NCBI GenBank assembly: GCA_002409625.1 | Contig: DHNY01000006.1 | Location: 154,295 to 216,049 of the forward strand | Direction: 5' to 3' | Source of the DNA: Anaerolineaceae bacterium UBA5404 | GTDB taxonomy: Bacteria; Chloroflexota; Anaerolineae; Anaerolineales; Anaerolineaceae | DNA: 61,755 bases | Shown here: positions 1 through 11,600 of the stretch, one piece after another | Layout of the letters: the number at the start of each line of letters is the position of its first letter | How positions within the stretch are numbered: the stretch's first letter is position 1 | The notes under the pieces: generated by a model | Told to the model about the DNA's origin: nothing | Seen by the model: the letters and a program-made list of their open reading frames with translations, nothing else | The model's database searches: none | Position numbers and translations under genes: made by a program

Positions 1-3000
1 GCTCCACCGGAGATTTGGCGATAAAGCTTGAACCAAACCGTTGGACGAGGAGTGGGTCCTCCGCTCCAGACTTTATAAGCGGTGACATCGGAAAGTTTAA
101 TGTTTGTAATCTTACATTCACGGTCACCATTCTGTAAATCCGTACAAATCACGGGTCCTAATTGATAACCATCCGGGGTGCCTGGTACATAACCAGTGCT
201 AGGCGGGGTTGCAGGAATGACCTCGACGGTAGTGTAAATAATGGGCTCATTGTCAATGGTGTAGGATGGTAAATCAGCCCAAGTACCTTTCCATGCAGTG
301 AGTTCACAGGCTTCAGTTGGTGTGGCAGCACAGTCGTTTTGATCTTGAACGACACCATCCAGGATTGCGATGTAACCATCCATAGCTTGAGGAGTTCCGC
401 TGCCAATTTGCTGATACAAGGCATGGTATACAGTTGGTCGGGGGTCACTTCCGCCTGCCCAGATCTTCTCTGTACTGACATTGACCTTTTTGATGTTTTT
501 AAAGACGCATTGTACTGTTCGATCAGGGTCTTCGCCAAATTCGACACAACCACTAGATTCGTCCAGTAAATAACCAGGTACACCTCGGACAAAAGTGCCA
601 GAATCCATGTGACCTTCTTCGACCCAGTATTCATAGTCGATGCCGTCTTGGTTCTTGACAGGCAATGTGATGCCAATAGAATCATCTGGCCAAATGAATG
701 TCCACAGATCAGCAGCTGTTACGGTTTGCAGGTCAATGGTTTCTACCGTTGTACTTCCTACAACCCGGCGATTGAGTTGGAACGTAATTTCTCCAACATT
801 ACCACCGAACCATTCCTTAATGGCAACGACCCTTAAGGTTTTTGGTGTGTAAGTGTTGACGACTGTGTTGGCGTCGGGGTAAGTGGCTACATAATCTTCG
901 TCCGAAATATCTGATTCGAGGAAGGAATAGGTGTAAACGTTGCCATCGATGTCGGTTTCGTCTAAGCCAATCCAATTCACTGTCCAACCTGGATTTTCGT
1001 AGCCACAAGGCGTGGGTGAACATGAAGTCCCATCAGAGATGCCGTCCAATGCAATGGGGTCCAAATGAGCCACAGGCACAGGATTGATCGCAGTCTTTCG
1101 GTATAGCTGGAAGGTCAACGCTGGGCGAGGTAAGGGGCCACCTTCCCATACTTTAGTGGCTGTAAAGCTGCCATTTTGTGGAATTTGGTATGTATTCCAC
1201 ATGGTGATGTCATAAACCGCGGGTGTGTTCCAATCGCGAGTCGACTCATTTTCTTGCGTTGAGGTGTAATTTGGAGGCGCATTGGTGGGGTATGGGACGA
1301 AGTTGCTGTAGGTTCCATCACCATTATCATCACATGTGCCTTCAAGCATCATGTATTCGTAATATTGGATGTTTCCATCGTCATCTCTGAAGGAAAGCGG
1401 GATTTGCAGGGATTCATAGTGCCAGTGAGGGGGTTCAGTTGGTTCATCCCATGAACCTTGTGAGTAATCGATTCTGAACAGGTAAGGCGTGGCTGCCCAT
1501 GGGTCACCAGATCCCTGGACACGTCCCATAACCTGGAAACAGACATCGCTGGGAGGTGGGTCAATGGGTCCGCCAACCCAGTATTTGTGAATACGTCCAG
1601 CGCCGATGCTGGTGTTCATGTTGTTGATGTAAGTTACCAAACCGGTTTTGTTTGCAGCGGTTAGGATGACCTGCCCAAGCGGCGGGATTGAGATGGTGTT
1701 CATATCGTCCACTGGGGTCTCATCAACCTGGTAGCGCCCATAAGGCAAACCGGTGATGGTGAAGTCATTTGCAGCACCTGATTTGATGAGATAAGGGTTG
1801 CTAATTGGTGCAGGGCATGCTTCGCCCGGTAGATCTGGGCACTTTACAGTAAACTCGAACTCTTCGTCCAGAATCTCTTCGCCATTGATGTCATACAGGC
1901 GTTTGGCAATGGTGAGTTCACCAAGCGCTTTCTCCTGATTTGTAACAATGACCGGCACGTCGTCATCTTCGTTAGCCATGACAACAAATGTTTGAGGGAT
2001 GATGGTAATTGTGTAATCACTCAAACTTGCGCCTGGATAACCATCAACACTGATTTCTTCAACTTGATATGAGCCGCCATAGCGTAAATCTGTGAAAAGT
2101 CGCGTTTGTCCGGCGACCAGCTCAATGGTTTTAGGGAAGGCGGGGTCAGAAACGGTATCGGTTCTGCTAATACGAATGTTAAATTTGCGGCCGCTTAGGG
2201 TATCAGGGTTAATGATGTTTCCGGCGGCATCTTTGAGCACTTTGCTAACAGTATAGAAAACCGGATTGACTTTTGGTTCTGGGAAGTTCTTTGTCTGAGG
2301 CGCGCCATCTTCATCTGTATAGGAGAAGGTCGCGCCATCATTAGTGGGATAATAACCATCCGCGGGTGGTGGAACAATGTCCAAAATGCTATCATCGATG
2401 GTAATGCGATAAGTCATCTTGGCACATTTAATGGAGTTGCCGGGATTGGCGGGTGGTGTGGCACATGGGGTTGTCAGGTTGCCAACATTCCAGTTGATGT
2501 GTTGGGTTGCGGGGTCATAGCTGACGGTTCCCTGGGAAACAACGATGTCGCTCACATTACCCAAAACGGTAAAGCCGGCACCCATGGGGTCAGAAACGCT
2601 ACCATTTCGTGCAGCAGCGGCAATTTCACCTGCGATGGCTGCGAATATAGCGGCAAGCTCTCCAGGAGTGGCGTTATAGGCTTTGCCTGGCGAAGCCATA
2701 GCATTTAGCACAGAGGTGCCATTTGTTCCAGCGCTTAGAGCAACGGTATAAAGGACGCTTCCTCCACCTTTAGCAACACCTGCCTCGATGATAGCACTAT
2801 TGCCATGATTGTATTGGTAACGTTTTGCATTATCACCAAAGCCAATCGTTTGATAAGTGGTACGCATGGAACCACCAGTGCCAGCCGTTCCAGGATCGAA
2901 CATGCCAAGGGGAACAGATGTGGTTGTCTCAAAATATCTTGGTTCGTATTCAAATAAGTTGCTTTCAACCAATTTCCATGTATCTGAGATTTGATAACTA

Positions 3001-4922
3001 TAAGTTGGCTCTCCATCTGAAAGTAATACGATTTGTCTGCGGTCTGCAGTTGATCCACTGATAATTGCTGTGGCTTGTCGTATTGCAGCTTGGGTAAAAG
3101 TGCCTCCGCTGGGCGATAGCCCATTGATGGCGGAAATTAAGTTGCTCTTGCCAGAAGGACCTTGGAAATTCCCACCTAAATGCGCAGTTACATTTGGACC
3201 AAATGAGACAAGCGCAATCCGGGTTGTGGTATTGCCATCGGGTAACAAGGTGTTAACGAACTGGATGGCAGCACTTTTAGCGGCGGCCATTCTGCCCTCG
3301 GAATTCATGCTACCAGAACGGTCAATAACAAGGACGATGTCTGAGGTAACGATGCTATCGCGAGCACGAATCTCAAGGCTTAGATCCCAGGTGTTCAACA
3401 TGCCGGGCACAGGAGTGGCGTTTTTGTCGAGTTGGACTTCGCCTGGATCAATCTCAGCGGGGAAACTGAAAAGACCGTGATTGCCAGGGAAGGGTTGCGG
3501 ACCTGGATAGGAAATACCAACAGGACCGATTTCAACTGGATAGCCAATGCCATCGGCATCTTCAAAGGGGTCTTCTAAATCAACCTTATCCCGAATGTTT
3601 TGTACGAGCAAGCCAGCTTCGATTTTTTTGAAACCATCGGGTGTAAAGTCTTTGCCTTCAGCATCAACTTGTTTAACAGAATATGTGTAAATGTCTCCCT
3701 TAGTATTGGCTTTGGGGAGATTGGACCAAGAAACAGTACTTAAACCGTCAGCTAACTCTTTTAGCTCCGTGCTAAGTAATGCCACAGGAACTTCATTGGC
3801 GCTCGTTTGGCGGTATAGTCTAAGCCATACTGTTGGGGCGCTTTCGCTTTCTATTTTTGCCCAATCAATAAGCTCTTTGGGTTCGAGTGAAGAAATCCAT
3901 TCGACATTTGCCACGACATCGTCTGAGTCTTGTTCTAACCAAGTGTTTGTAAGGGTTAAGCCATTAATGACACTAGTGTAGTTAGGAATGGTGAAATCCT
4001 TGCCATCGGCGTCAACAATTGCGATGGTGTAAACAAAATCTTCAGAAAACGAGGGGACATTTGCCCAAGTTACTTGGCTGGCAAAGTTGGCTCGGATAGG
4101 CAAGACGTCTGCAACGTCGGTTTTTACGCCATCAGTATCGATTTGTTGAAGTTTTAGCCAAAAGACAGGTCGGGGTAACTCGCCACCTGCCCAAACTATT
4201 TTAGCAGTGACAGATTTTTGTAAGGGCGTTTCAACCGGTGGTTCGGTAGGGTCTGGTGTTTCAACCGGCGGATCAGTCGGTTTAGGCGTTTCAACCGGTG
4301 GTTCGGTGGGTATTGGCGTTTCAACCGGCGGATCAGTTGGTTTAGGAGTCGCCAAAACAGGTCCGGTTGGATCCGGAGTAATCACTGGAGGTTCAGTAGG
4401 TTCTGCGGTTTCTGTTGGCGGGATTTCGGTTTTGATCGGCTGTAGAATTGGTCCGATTGTTGGATCTGGCGGCGTTTCTTCTTTGATGAAGGTGTTCCAA
4501 ATGGTAAGTCCATCAAAACTCTTTGAAGCCACATAACCTTGTGGAACCTGTTCTGTAAACTTCAGATGAAGTTCATCCCAGATGCCTTCATTGACCGAAT
4601 AAACAATTTCTTTTTCTTCTTGGTCATATTTGGGCATTCCATACCAGATGACTTCGGTGTTTGCCTTTGTAATTTTCTTTGGCAAAACATCAGTAACGGG
4701 TGTTCGCACACCATCTTTTTCATGCATGAGCAAGAACCAAAGGTCGGGCTTTTGCTCAGGCCCACCTTTCCAGACCTTTTTGGCGTGGATATCAATGGTG
4801 GCTGATTTTTCATTGCTAATAAATTGAGCTTCGACAGATGAAGTGACGAAGCCCAAAAGAGGGTTCAGGATCAAAAGAACCAGAACAAGGATATTGATTA
4901 AAGTTTGGCGATAGCTTTTCAT
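1..4922 (-). CDS. Giant VWA-domain surface adhesin with W-x-GG repeat modules (C-terminus beyond window)
   Basis: The minus-strand frame is open from the ATG at 4922 to the window edge, about 1640 residues without a stop. It begins with a Lys/Arg-plus-hydrophobic signal peptide (MKSYRQTLINILVLVLLILN), so the product is exported. A von Willebrand A domain starts near residue 530 with the MIDAS motif DRSGSMN. Around it I see seven modules that share a Lys-x-x-Trp-x-Gly-Gly-x-x-x-Pro-Arg-Pro signature followed by a Leu-Tyr-Arg strand, at about nt 4765, 4195, 1580, 1130, 820, 460 and 60. They resemble Cna-B/SpaA-type prealbumin-like repeats. Residues ~175-235 are a Pro/Thr linker of ten-residue repeats. 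Family knowledge suggests adhesion or a pilus-like stalk; the ligand is unknown. The cell-wall or membrane anchor would lie off the left edge. The gene is transcribed divergently from the megasynthase. Confidence 0.85.
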   Translation of the reverse strand, partial: MKSYRQTLINILVLVLLILNPLLGFVTSSVEAQFISNEKSATIDIHAKKVWKGGPEQKPDLWFLLMHEKDGVRTPVTDVLPKKITKANTEVIWYGMPKYDQEEKEIVYSVNEGIWDELHLKFTEQVPQGYVASKSFDGLTIWNTFIKEETPPDPTIGPILQPIKTEIPPTETAEPTEPPVITPDPTGPVLATPKPTDPPVETPIPTEPPVETPKPTDPPVETPDPTEPPVETPLQKSVTAKIVWAGGELPRPVFWLKLQQIDTDGVKTDVADVLPIRANFASQVTWANVPSFSEDFVYTIAIVDADGKDFTIPNYTSVINGLTLTNTWLEQDSDDVVANVEWISSLEPKELIDWAKIESESAPTVWLRLYRQTSANEVPVALLSTELKELADGLSTVSWSNLPKANTKGDIYTYSVKQVDAEGKDFTPDGFKKIEAGLLVQNIRDKVDLEDPFEDADGIGYPVEIGPVGISYPGPQPFPGNHGLFSFPAEIDPGEVQLDKNATPVPGMLNTWDLSLEIRARDSIVTSDIVLVIDRSGSMNSEGRMAAAKSAAIQFVNTLLPDGNTTTRIALVSFGPNVTAHLGGNFQGPSGKSNLISAINGLSPSGGTFTQAAIRQATAIISGSTADRRQIVLLSDGEPTYSYQISDTWKLVESNLFEYEPRYFETTTSVPLGMFDPGTAGTGGSMRTTYQTIGFGDNAKRYQYNHGNSAIIEAGVAKGGGSVLYTVALSAGTNGTSVLNAMASPGKAYNATPGELAAIFAAIAGEIAAAARNGSVSDPMGAGFTVLGNVSDIVVSQGTVSYDPATQHINWNVGNLTTPCATPPANPGNSIKCAKMTYRITIDDSILDIVPPPADGYYPTNDGATFSYTDEDGAPQTKNFPEPKVNPVFYTVSKVLKDAAGNIINPDTLSGRKFNIRISRTDTVSDPAFPKTIELVAGQTRLFTDLRYGGSYQVEEISVDGYPGASLSDYTITIIPQTFVVMANEDDDVPVIVTNQEKALGELTIAKRLYDINGEEILDEEFEFTVKCPDLPGEACPAPISNPYLIKSGAANDFTITGLPYGRYQVDETPVDDMNTISIPPLGQVILTAANKTGLVTYINNMNTSIGAGRIHKYWVGGPIDPPPSDVCFQVMGRVQGSGDPWAATPYLFRIDYSQGSWDEPTEPPHWHYESLQIPLSFRDDDGNIQYYEYMMLEGTCDDNGDGTYSNFVPYPTNAPPNYTSTQENESTRDWNTPAVYDITMWNTYQIPQNGSFTATKVWEGGPLPRPALTFQLYRKTAINPVPVAHLDPIALDGISDGTSCSPTPCGYENPGWTVNWIGLDETDIDGNVYTYSFLESDISDEDYVATYPDANTVVNTYTPKTLRVVAIKEWFGGNVGEITFQLNRRVVGSTTVETIDLQTVTAADLWTFIWPDDSIGITLPVKNQDGIDYEYWVEEGHMDSGTFVRGVPGYLLDESSGCVEFGEDPDRTVQCVFKNIKKVNVSTEKIWAGGSDPRPTVYHALYQQIGSGTPQAMDGYIAILDGVVQDQNDCAATPTEACELTAWKGTWADLPSYTIDNEPIIYTTVEVIPATPPSTGYVPGTPDGYQLGPVICTDLQNGDRECKITNIKLSDVTAYKVWSGGPTPRPTVWFKLYRQISGG
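4228..4377. repeat. Five tandem 30-bp repeats encoding a Pro/Thr linker
   Basis: Units start at 4228, 4258, 4288, 4318 and (degenerate) 4348, with an exact 30-bp period. Units 1 and 3 resemble each other more than units 2 and 4 do, which points to growth by 60-bp steps. On the coding (minus) strand each unit encodes the decapeptide pattern T-P-x-P-T-(D/E)-P-P-V-E. Because 30 is a multiple of three, gain or loss of units changes linker length without a frameshift. Confidence 0.85.
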
Positions 4923-5633
4923 TCGGTTTCTCCTTGGACTAAAAGCTGTAATAGGATGCAAACAAGGTGTTTTGCATTTGATTTCTTAGGACTAAAAAAG
5001 GTTGATAAAGGGCGCTTCTGTTTGCGATTATGTTATCTAAGACTAACTTAATTTTTGTTCTCATTAGTTAAGCCTCCTTGAAGGGCTTTTATCCTCCTGT
5101 CGATTCATCTTCCTTTGGAAGATGTGTCATTCCTCTGAGATTTTTTATGCGCTTTTGTGATTTCTGGGTAGGTAAGTTTATAGCAAAAGGACACTAAATA
5201 AATGCTTCCAAAAATCAAGAAAATTTTATAATTTAAATGATAAAAATTCTAATATACGTATAATGTTATGTATAAGGTAGGGTTTACTTTCTTGATGTGA
5301 TTAAAAACGACAAAAAATGCTTTATTTTTAGGAAGTGAGCAATCCATTGATCGACCATCCGGGGAACCTCATAAAAATGAGCCATTAACATCAGGATTCT
5401 TAGCTAAAAGATTGCATTTAGGCTTAAAAAGTGGCATTAAATCATTTTGTTTCGGGCTTCTTTGTAGAAAAATCACTGCCGTTTAGGATTGAAGTTTTTC
5501 CATAACCTGAAACCTTATCTCATAAGACGGGTTTTATTGAATATGCATGGATATGCAAGTGATATCTTTGCAAATCTTTTTATTAAAAGTTTGGCAGTGT
5601 TTTGCTTTTGCCAAACACAATCGGAGAAAACAA
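4923..5633. other. Divergent intergenic region between adhesin and megasynthase
   Basis: About 710 bp, AT-rich, with no convincing ORF. It must hold the promoters of both divergent genes. A perfect 8-bp hairpin (CATCTTCC-TTT-GGAAGATG, 5106-5124) is visible but has no T-run, so it is not an obvious terminator. I could not pick out convincing -35/-10 pairs. Confidence 0.5.
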
Positions 5634-8600
5634 ATGAGATCTAAAAAAGCCATCGCGGTTATTGGTTTGGGCGCGGTTTTGCCCGATGCGAATAACGTTA
5701 ACAGCTTTTGGAACAACTTATTATCTGCCCGCTATTCCATTACCGATATCCCCCAGGACCGCTGGGATGTTGCGCTTTATTATTCCCCTGATCGCTCAGA
5801 TCAAAACAAAACCTATACAAAAATAGGCGCCTTTGTGCGTGACTACACCTTTGAAGCCCATAAATTGGGCATTGCCATTCCGCCACGCGTTTTGGATCAG
5901 ATGGATTTGATCCAAAAATGGAGTTTGGATGCCACCCATCAAGCCCTCACTGATTACGGCTGGCCGAAAAAGGCGATTGATGGTGACCGAGTGGCTGTGA
6001 TTTTGGGCAACTCGAATGCCGGTGAATTCCATTATCGTTCAACTTTCCGCATTTTGCTTCCGGAATACCTTAAGAGCCTGGCGCATCAAGCGGCTTTTAA
6101 AGCGCTGCCAGCTGAGGTCCAACAATCTTTGTTGGATGGCATTCGTCAGGATATTTATGCCCAAATTCCAGCCATTACCGAAGATACCATGCCGGGCGAA
6201 CTGAGCAATATCATCGCTGGACGCATTGCGAATGTGTTCAACTTTAACGGACCAAATTACATCTCGGATGCGGCTTGCGCCTCATCACTTGCCGCTTTGC
6301 AAGGTGCCATTGACGCTTTGCAAGACGATCGCGCGGATTTAGTTGTGACTGGTGGGGTGGACCGTAGCATGGGCATCGAATCTTACCTCAAGTTTTGCCG
6401 AATCGGTGCCTTGAGCGCGGTTGGAAGCATGCCCTACGCGGATGGCGCGGATGGTTTTGTGATGGGCGAAGGTGCGGTGGTTTACCTCTTAAAACGGCTT
6501 GAAGATGCCGAAAGAGATGGCGATAAAATTTACGCCCTGGTACGTGGGATTGGATCCAGCTCGGATGGCAAAGGCAAGGGCATTACCGCGCCCAACCCTG
6601 CCGGCCAGCAAAAAGCGATTGAACGCGCGCTGAAAGATGCCGGCATTAGCCCAGTCGAAATTGGCTTGCTGGAAGGCCACGGTACCAGCACCAAAGTGGG
6701 TGACGTTGTGGAACTGAATAGTTTGCAAAGCGTTTTTGGTCCATACAATCTAAAATCTGGCAGCATTGCACTGGGCTCCGTCAAGAGTAACATCGGGCAC
6801 CTAAAGAGCGCGTCTGGTGCGGCTGGTTTGCTAAAAGTGATTCTTGGACTCAATCATCAGGTTTTGCCTCCAACCGCCAATTTTAGCAAGCCCAATCCAG
6901 CCATTGATTTTTCCAGAAGCGCTTTTGCCCCTGCCTTGCGCGCGGATGAATGGCGCGTAGAAAACGGCAAAAATCGCTTTGCTGGGGTGAGCTCCTTTGG
7001 CTTTGGCGGCACAAACTTCCATGTTATTTTGGAGGCTTATGCACCGGAACTTTCGGGCACTGTTAAAGGCGCCGTGGCGGTTCCACTCCAAATTTCAGAT
7101 TTACCGCTTGTGAACATCCCAGAAGCCACTGAGAGTGTAGCTTATGAAAGCAATGAAGAGGTCAAGGCTTATGTGCTTCAGGCGGTGAGCGAGAAAACCG
7201 GTTATCCCGTTGAAATGCTCGACCTTGAACTGGATCTTGAAGCGGATTTGGGGATTGACACGGTGAAACAAGCCGAACTCTTTGCCCAGGTGCGCGAACA
7301 TTTCGGCATCGCCAGGCAGGACGATTTGCAACTTGCTGATTACAACACCCTGGAAAAGGTAATTGCTTTTGCCACTGGCTTTGGCACAAATAACTCTGGT
7401 TCATCTGCCACAGATGCGCCTGATATGAAGCAACCTTTTGATTTAGAAGTACTGCCTGCAACAGATAATGGCTTTACAAGGCATAAGCCAAACAAGGCTC
7501 CCTTAAACGGACTTTACTTCGCTTCAGCCCAAAATTTAACAGCTTTATTGGACAAACTCAGCACAGATCTTGAAAACATCCATCGAGGAAATGTGCCTCA
7601 ATCACGGCTTCCAGAAATCAGTGCAATCGAACAGCCAGAAAGGCTTGCCATCGATTATGCAGACCCAGCCGAGCTTGCAAAACGCTTGCAGAAAGCCATT
7701 GACATCCTGGGCAAACCTGAGCCTAACCTTACTGCTTTGCAGGCGCATGGCATCTACAAAGGACATGGCACGCCGGGCAAGGTCACTTTTATGTTCCCCG
7801 GGCAAGGTTCGCAATACGTGAACATGCTCAAAGATTTACGCGAGCATGAAGCCATCATTGACCAAACTTTTATCGAAGCGGACCAAGCCTTGCTATCCAC
7901 GCTGGGCAAACCGCTTACCGAATATATTTACGCCAATGGTGACCCCGAACAGGTTGCGCAGGCGGAAGCCGAGTTGAAAAACACGAGCATCACCCAGCCG
8001 GCTATTCTCACCGTCAACGTCGCCTTGTTGCGACTATTGCAACAATACGGCTTTGAACCCGATTTTGTGGTGGGACATTCCTTGGGCGAATATGCCGCTT
8101 TGGTGGCATCTGGCGTGATGGACTTTGGTTCTGCGCTCAAAGTTGTGGCTGCTCGTGGTCGCGAAATGTCGAGTCTTCAACTTGAAGACAAAGGCTGTAT
8201 GGCGGCTGTGCAAGCACCTTTGGCGGAAGTTGAGACGATCATCAAAGCTTGCTCCGATTATGTGGTGATTGCCAATGCCAACAGTCCCATGCAATCGGTT
8301 TTGGGTGGTACAACGGCTGGTGTGGACGAAGCCATCCAGCGCTTTACTGATGCTGGGTACCAGGCTGTTAAGATTCCTGTCTCGCACGCTTTTCATACCA
8401 AAATTATCGCGCCTGCTAGTGTGCCATTGCGCAAAACGATTGAAAGCATGACCATAAATGCGCCTCAAATTCCTATCATTGCCAATGTGGATGCGGATAT
8501 TTATCCTCATGGACGTGAAGAAATAATTGACCTGCTCTCCAGGCAAGTTGCATCACCGGTGCAATTTGTGCGCAGCATGCAAAAGCTTTATGAGCTTGGC

Positions 8601-11600
8601 TCGCGGGTTTTTGTTGAAGTTGGTCCCAAGCGGGTTTTAAACGCCTTAGCTAACGATAACCTGAAAGACAAAGAGGGCATTATCACCCTGGCTACGAACC
8701 ATCCCCGCAAAAACAGTGTGGTGAGTTTTAACGAAGCCATTTGCGGCATGCTTGCGGCTGGCATTAAACCAAAGCAAGAAGAAGCTTTGCAAAAAGATGT
8801 CCAAGAATTGGTTTCGGGTGCTATGCCGGCATCTGTGGTTCAGAGTTCTGAAGCCGAAGTGAGGCTCAGTGGCTCTGTGGTGATTAGTGGTGTTGGGCTT
8901 GGCTTACCGGGCAAGTCACACAAGGTGTTTGAAGATGATAATGTTGCCAGCATTTTAAAAGGCGATATGCGCATTGATGCCTTGCCCACCAACCGACGCA
9001 AAGATATTTTGAATCACAACGTGGTCCGTTTAGAAAAAAGCAATGGCAGCGCGGAGATGCAAAAGATCACGGATCTGGAGCAAACCATCAGCTTTGCCGG
9101 ACAACGGGGCAGCTTTGACCTCACCGAGGAATTTGGCATTTCGACAGAACGGGTAGAGAGCTATGATCTAAGCACGCAATTGGCTATTGCCGCAGGTCTG
9201 GAGGCTTTGCGCGATGCTGGCATCCCCTTGGTGATGGCGTACCGTCAAACTTCTACGGGTAGCTTTTTGCCAAACGGTTGGAAATTGCCTCAATCGATGC
9301 AAGAAGAAACCGGCGTTATTTTTGCCTCGGCTTTTCCTGGCTTAAACAATATGGCAAAAGAAACCCAACGCTACTATCGTTCCCAAGCAATGACGGAAAA
9401 AATCCAGACGCTTGAGAATTTATTGGCAGAGTTGTCGATTGATGATCAAAAACTGCGTAGCAAGCTCGAGGCTGAGCTTGCCAAACACCGACAAGAGCTA
9501 AAGGACCTGGATTACACCTTTGACCGTCGCTTTATTTTCCAGATTCTTTCAATGGGGCATTCGCAATTTGCTGAGTTGATTGGCGCGCGCGGACCCAACA
9601 CCAGCGTGAACGCTGCCTGTGCTACGACCACCCAAGCGATTGGGCTGGCGGAAGACTGGATTCGCACTGGCAGAGCGCGCCGCGTGATTGTAGTTGCCGG
9701 CGACGAAGTAACCGATGAAAACCTGGCAGGTTGGATTGGCACTGGCTTGTTTGCCAGTGGCGCTGCTAGCACCCAAAGTGACTTGCGCCAGGCGGTTTTG
9801 CCTTTTGATAAACGCCGTAACGGCATGATTATGGGTATGGGAGCTGCAGCTCTGGTGGTTGAAGCGATGGATGGCGCGGTTGAACGTGGCATTGAACCCA
9901 TTGCCGAAATTCTTGCCAGCCAAATTACCAACAGCGCTTTTCATGGCACGCGCATTGATATCGAGCACGTTAGTCATGTGATGGATACCTTGCTGAACAC
10001 AGTTGAGAATCGATTTGGGCTCAAGCGCGACGCGATTGCCGACAAAACAATGTTTATGTCGCATGAAACCTACACGCCGGCAAGAGGCGGCAGCGCGAGC
10101 GCTGAAATTTACGCATTGCGCCAGGTTTTTGGTGCCCAAGCCAACAAGGTGATTATTGCAAACACCAAAGGCTTTACCGGGCATACCATGGGCGTTGGCG
10201 TGGAGGATGTTGTTGCAGTTAAAGCGCTTGAAACCGGCATTGTGCCTCCGATTGCCCACATCGATGAGGATTTTCAGCCTGACCCAGATCTGGGCGATCT
10301 TAACCTTTCCAAGGGTGGCGCTTACAAGCCCAATTTTGCCCTGCGCTTGGGTGCTGGTTTCGGCTCCCAATTGGCAATGCTTTTCCTGGGTAAAGTGGCT
10401 CAAACCAGCCAACGCGTCCAAACGCAAGTCCATGACCAGTGGCTGGCTGCTGTATCGGGTTATGCTAAGCCGGAGATTGAAGTGGTGAAACGCACCCTGC
10501 GTATCCGGGATAAAGGTGTTCCTGAAAGTTCCAGAAAAGAAAGTGATTGGCATTTTGGTATGTTGCCCAGGCTTTGGGCGAAGGCGGTGAAGCAGGAACA
10601 GCCTGTTGTTGAACCGCTTATTGAAGAAAAAGTTCAGCCAACAGTAGTGCCAATGGAAGTCGCTAAACCTGCGCCAAGGCTTGAAACAAACGTCGTGGCT
10701 GATGCCGAGGTGGAAGCTTTCGTTTTAGCATTGGTCGCTGAAAAAACCGGCTACCCGGTTGAGATGTTGGACCCGGATTTGGACCTTGAAGCCGATTTGG
10801 GCATCGATACGGTTAAACAGGCTGAGCTTTTCGCTACCATCCGCGAGCATTACCAGATACCACGTCAGGAAGATTTGCAACTGGCGAGTTATAACACCTT
10901 GAAAAAAGTGTTTGCTTTTGTTCATGAAAACACATCAGCTGGCGTGGAAAGCCCTGTTGGCGAAGAAGTTTTACAAGACGAACCGGTATCAAGTAGCCAA
11001 GGTGAGGTGGACAACAAAGCGATTAATGACTATGTGCTTGCCGCGGTTGCTGAGAAAACGGGCTATCCGGTTGAGATGCTGGACCCGGATTTGGACCTTG
11101 AAGCAGATTTAGGCATTGATACGGTGAAACAAGCCGAACTCTTTGCCCAGGTGCGCGAACAATTTGACATTCCCCGCCAGGAAGATTTGCAATTGGCGTC
11201 TTACAACACCCTGCGAAAGGTCGTCGGTTTTGTGGAAGAAGCGCTGAAAGCTGTTCCTGAGCAAAAGCTTGAAGAGCCTGAACCCATTGAAACGCCCATC
11301 GTTGAAACACCTCAGCAAGAAGAAGTGGCTCAGCCACGCGTTATCCGCTTGAGAAGCGTGCAACCTCGCCTGATTACCCGCCTGGATCTCACCGAATCGA
11401 CTGGGCAGACTTTGGACAAGGGAAAGGTCCTCATCTTAAGCGGAAAACACAAGGCAGCTTCAAAACTGGCTTCGGTGCTGAAAGCCCGTGATGTGGAGGT
11501 GAAACAGCTCAATCAAAATGTGCTGGATGACGCCACTCAGGAATGGCTAAAGAGCCCGGATTTCCAAGGCGTTTTCAACCTCTATGGCTTGGATGATGAC

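Noticed and set aside
5547..5633. N-terminal extension of the megasynthase by 29 residues
   Set aside because: No ribosome site at 5547; GGAG precedes the ATG at 5634, which also starts the KS fold directly.
9549..10553. 334-residue minus-strand reading frame
   Set aside because: Antisense to the second KS domain and its downstream linker in the synthase; composition is low-complexity and it has no start signal.
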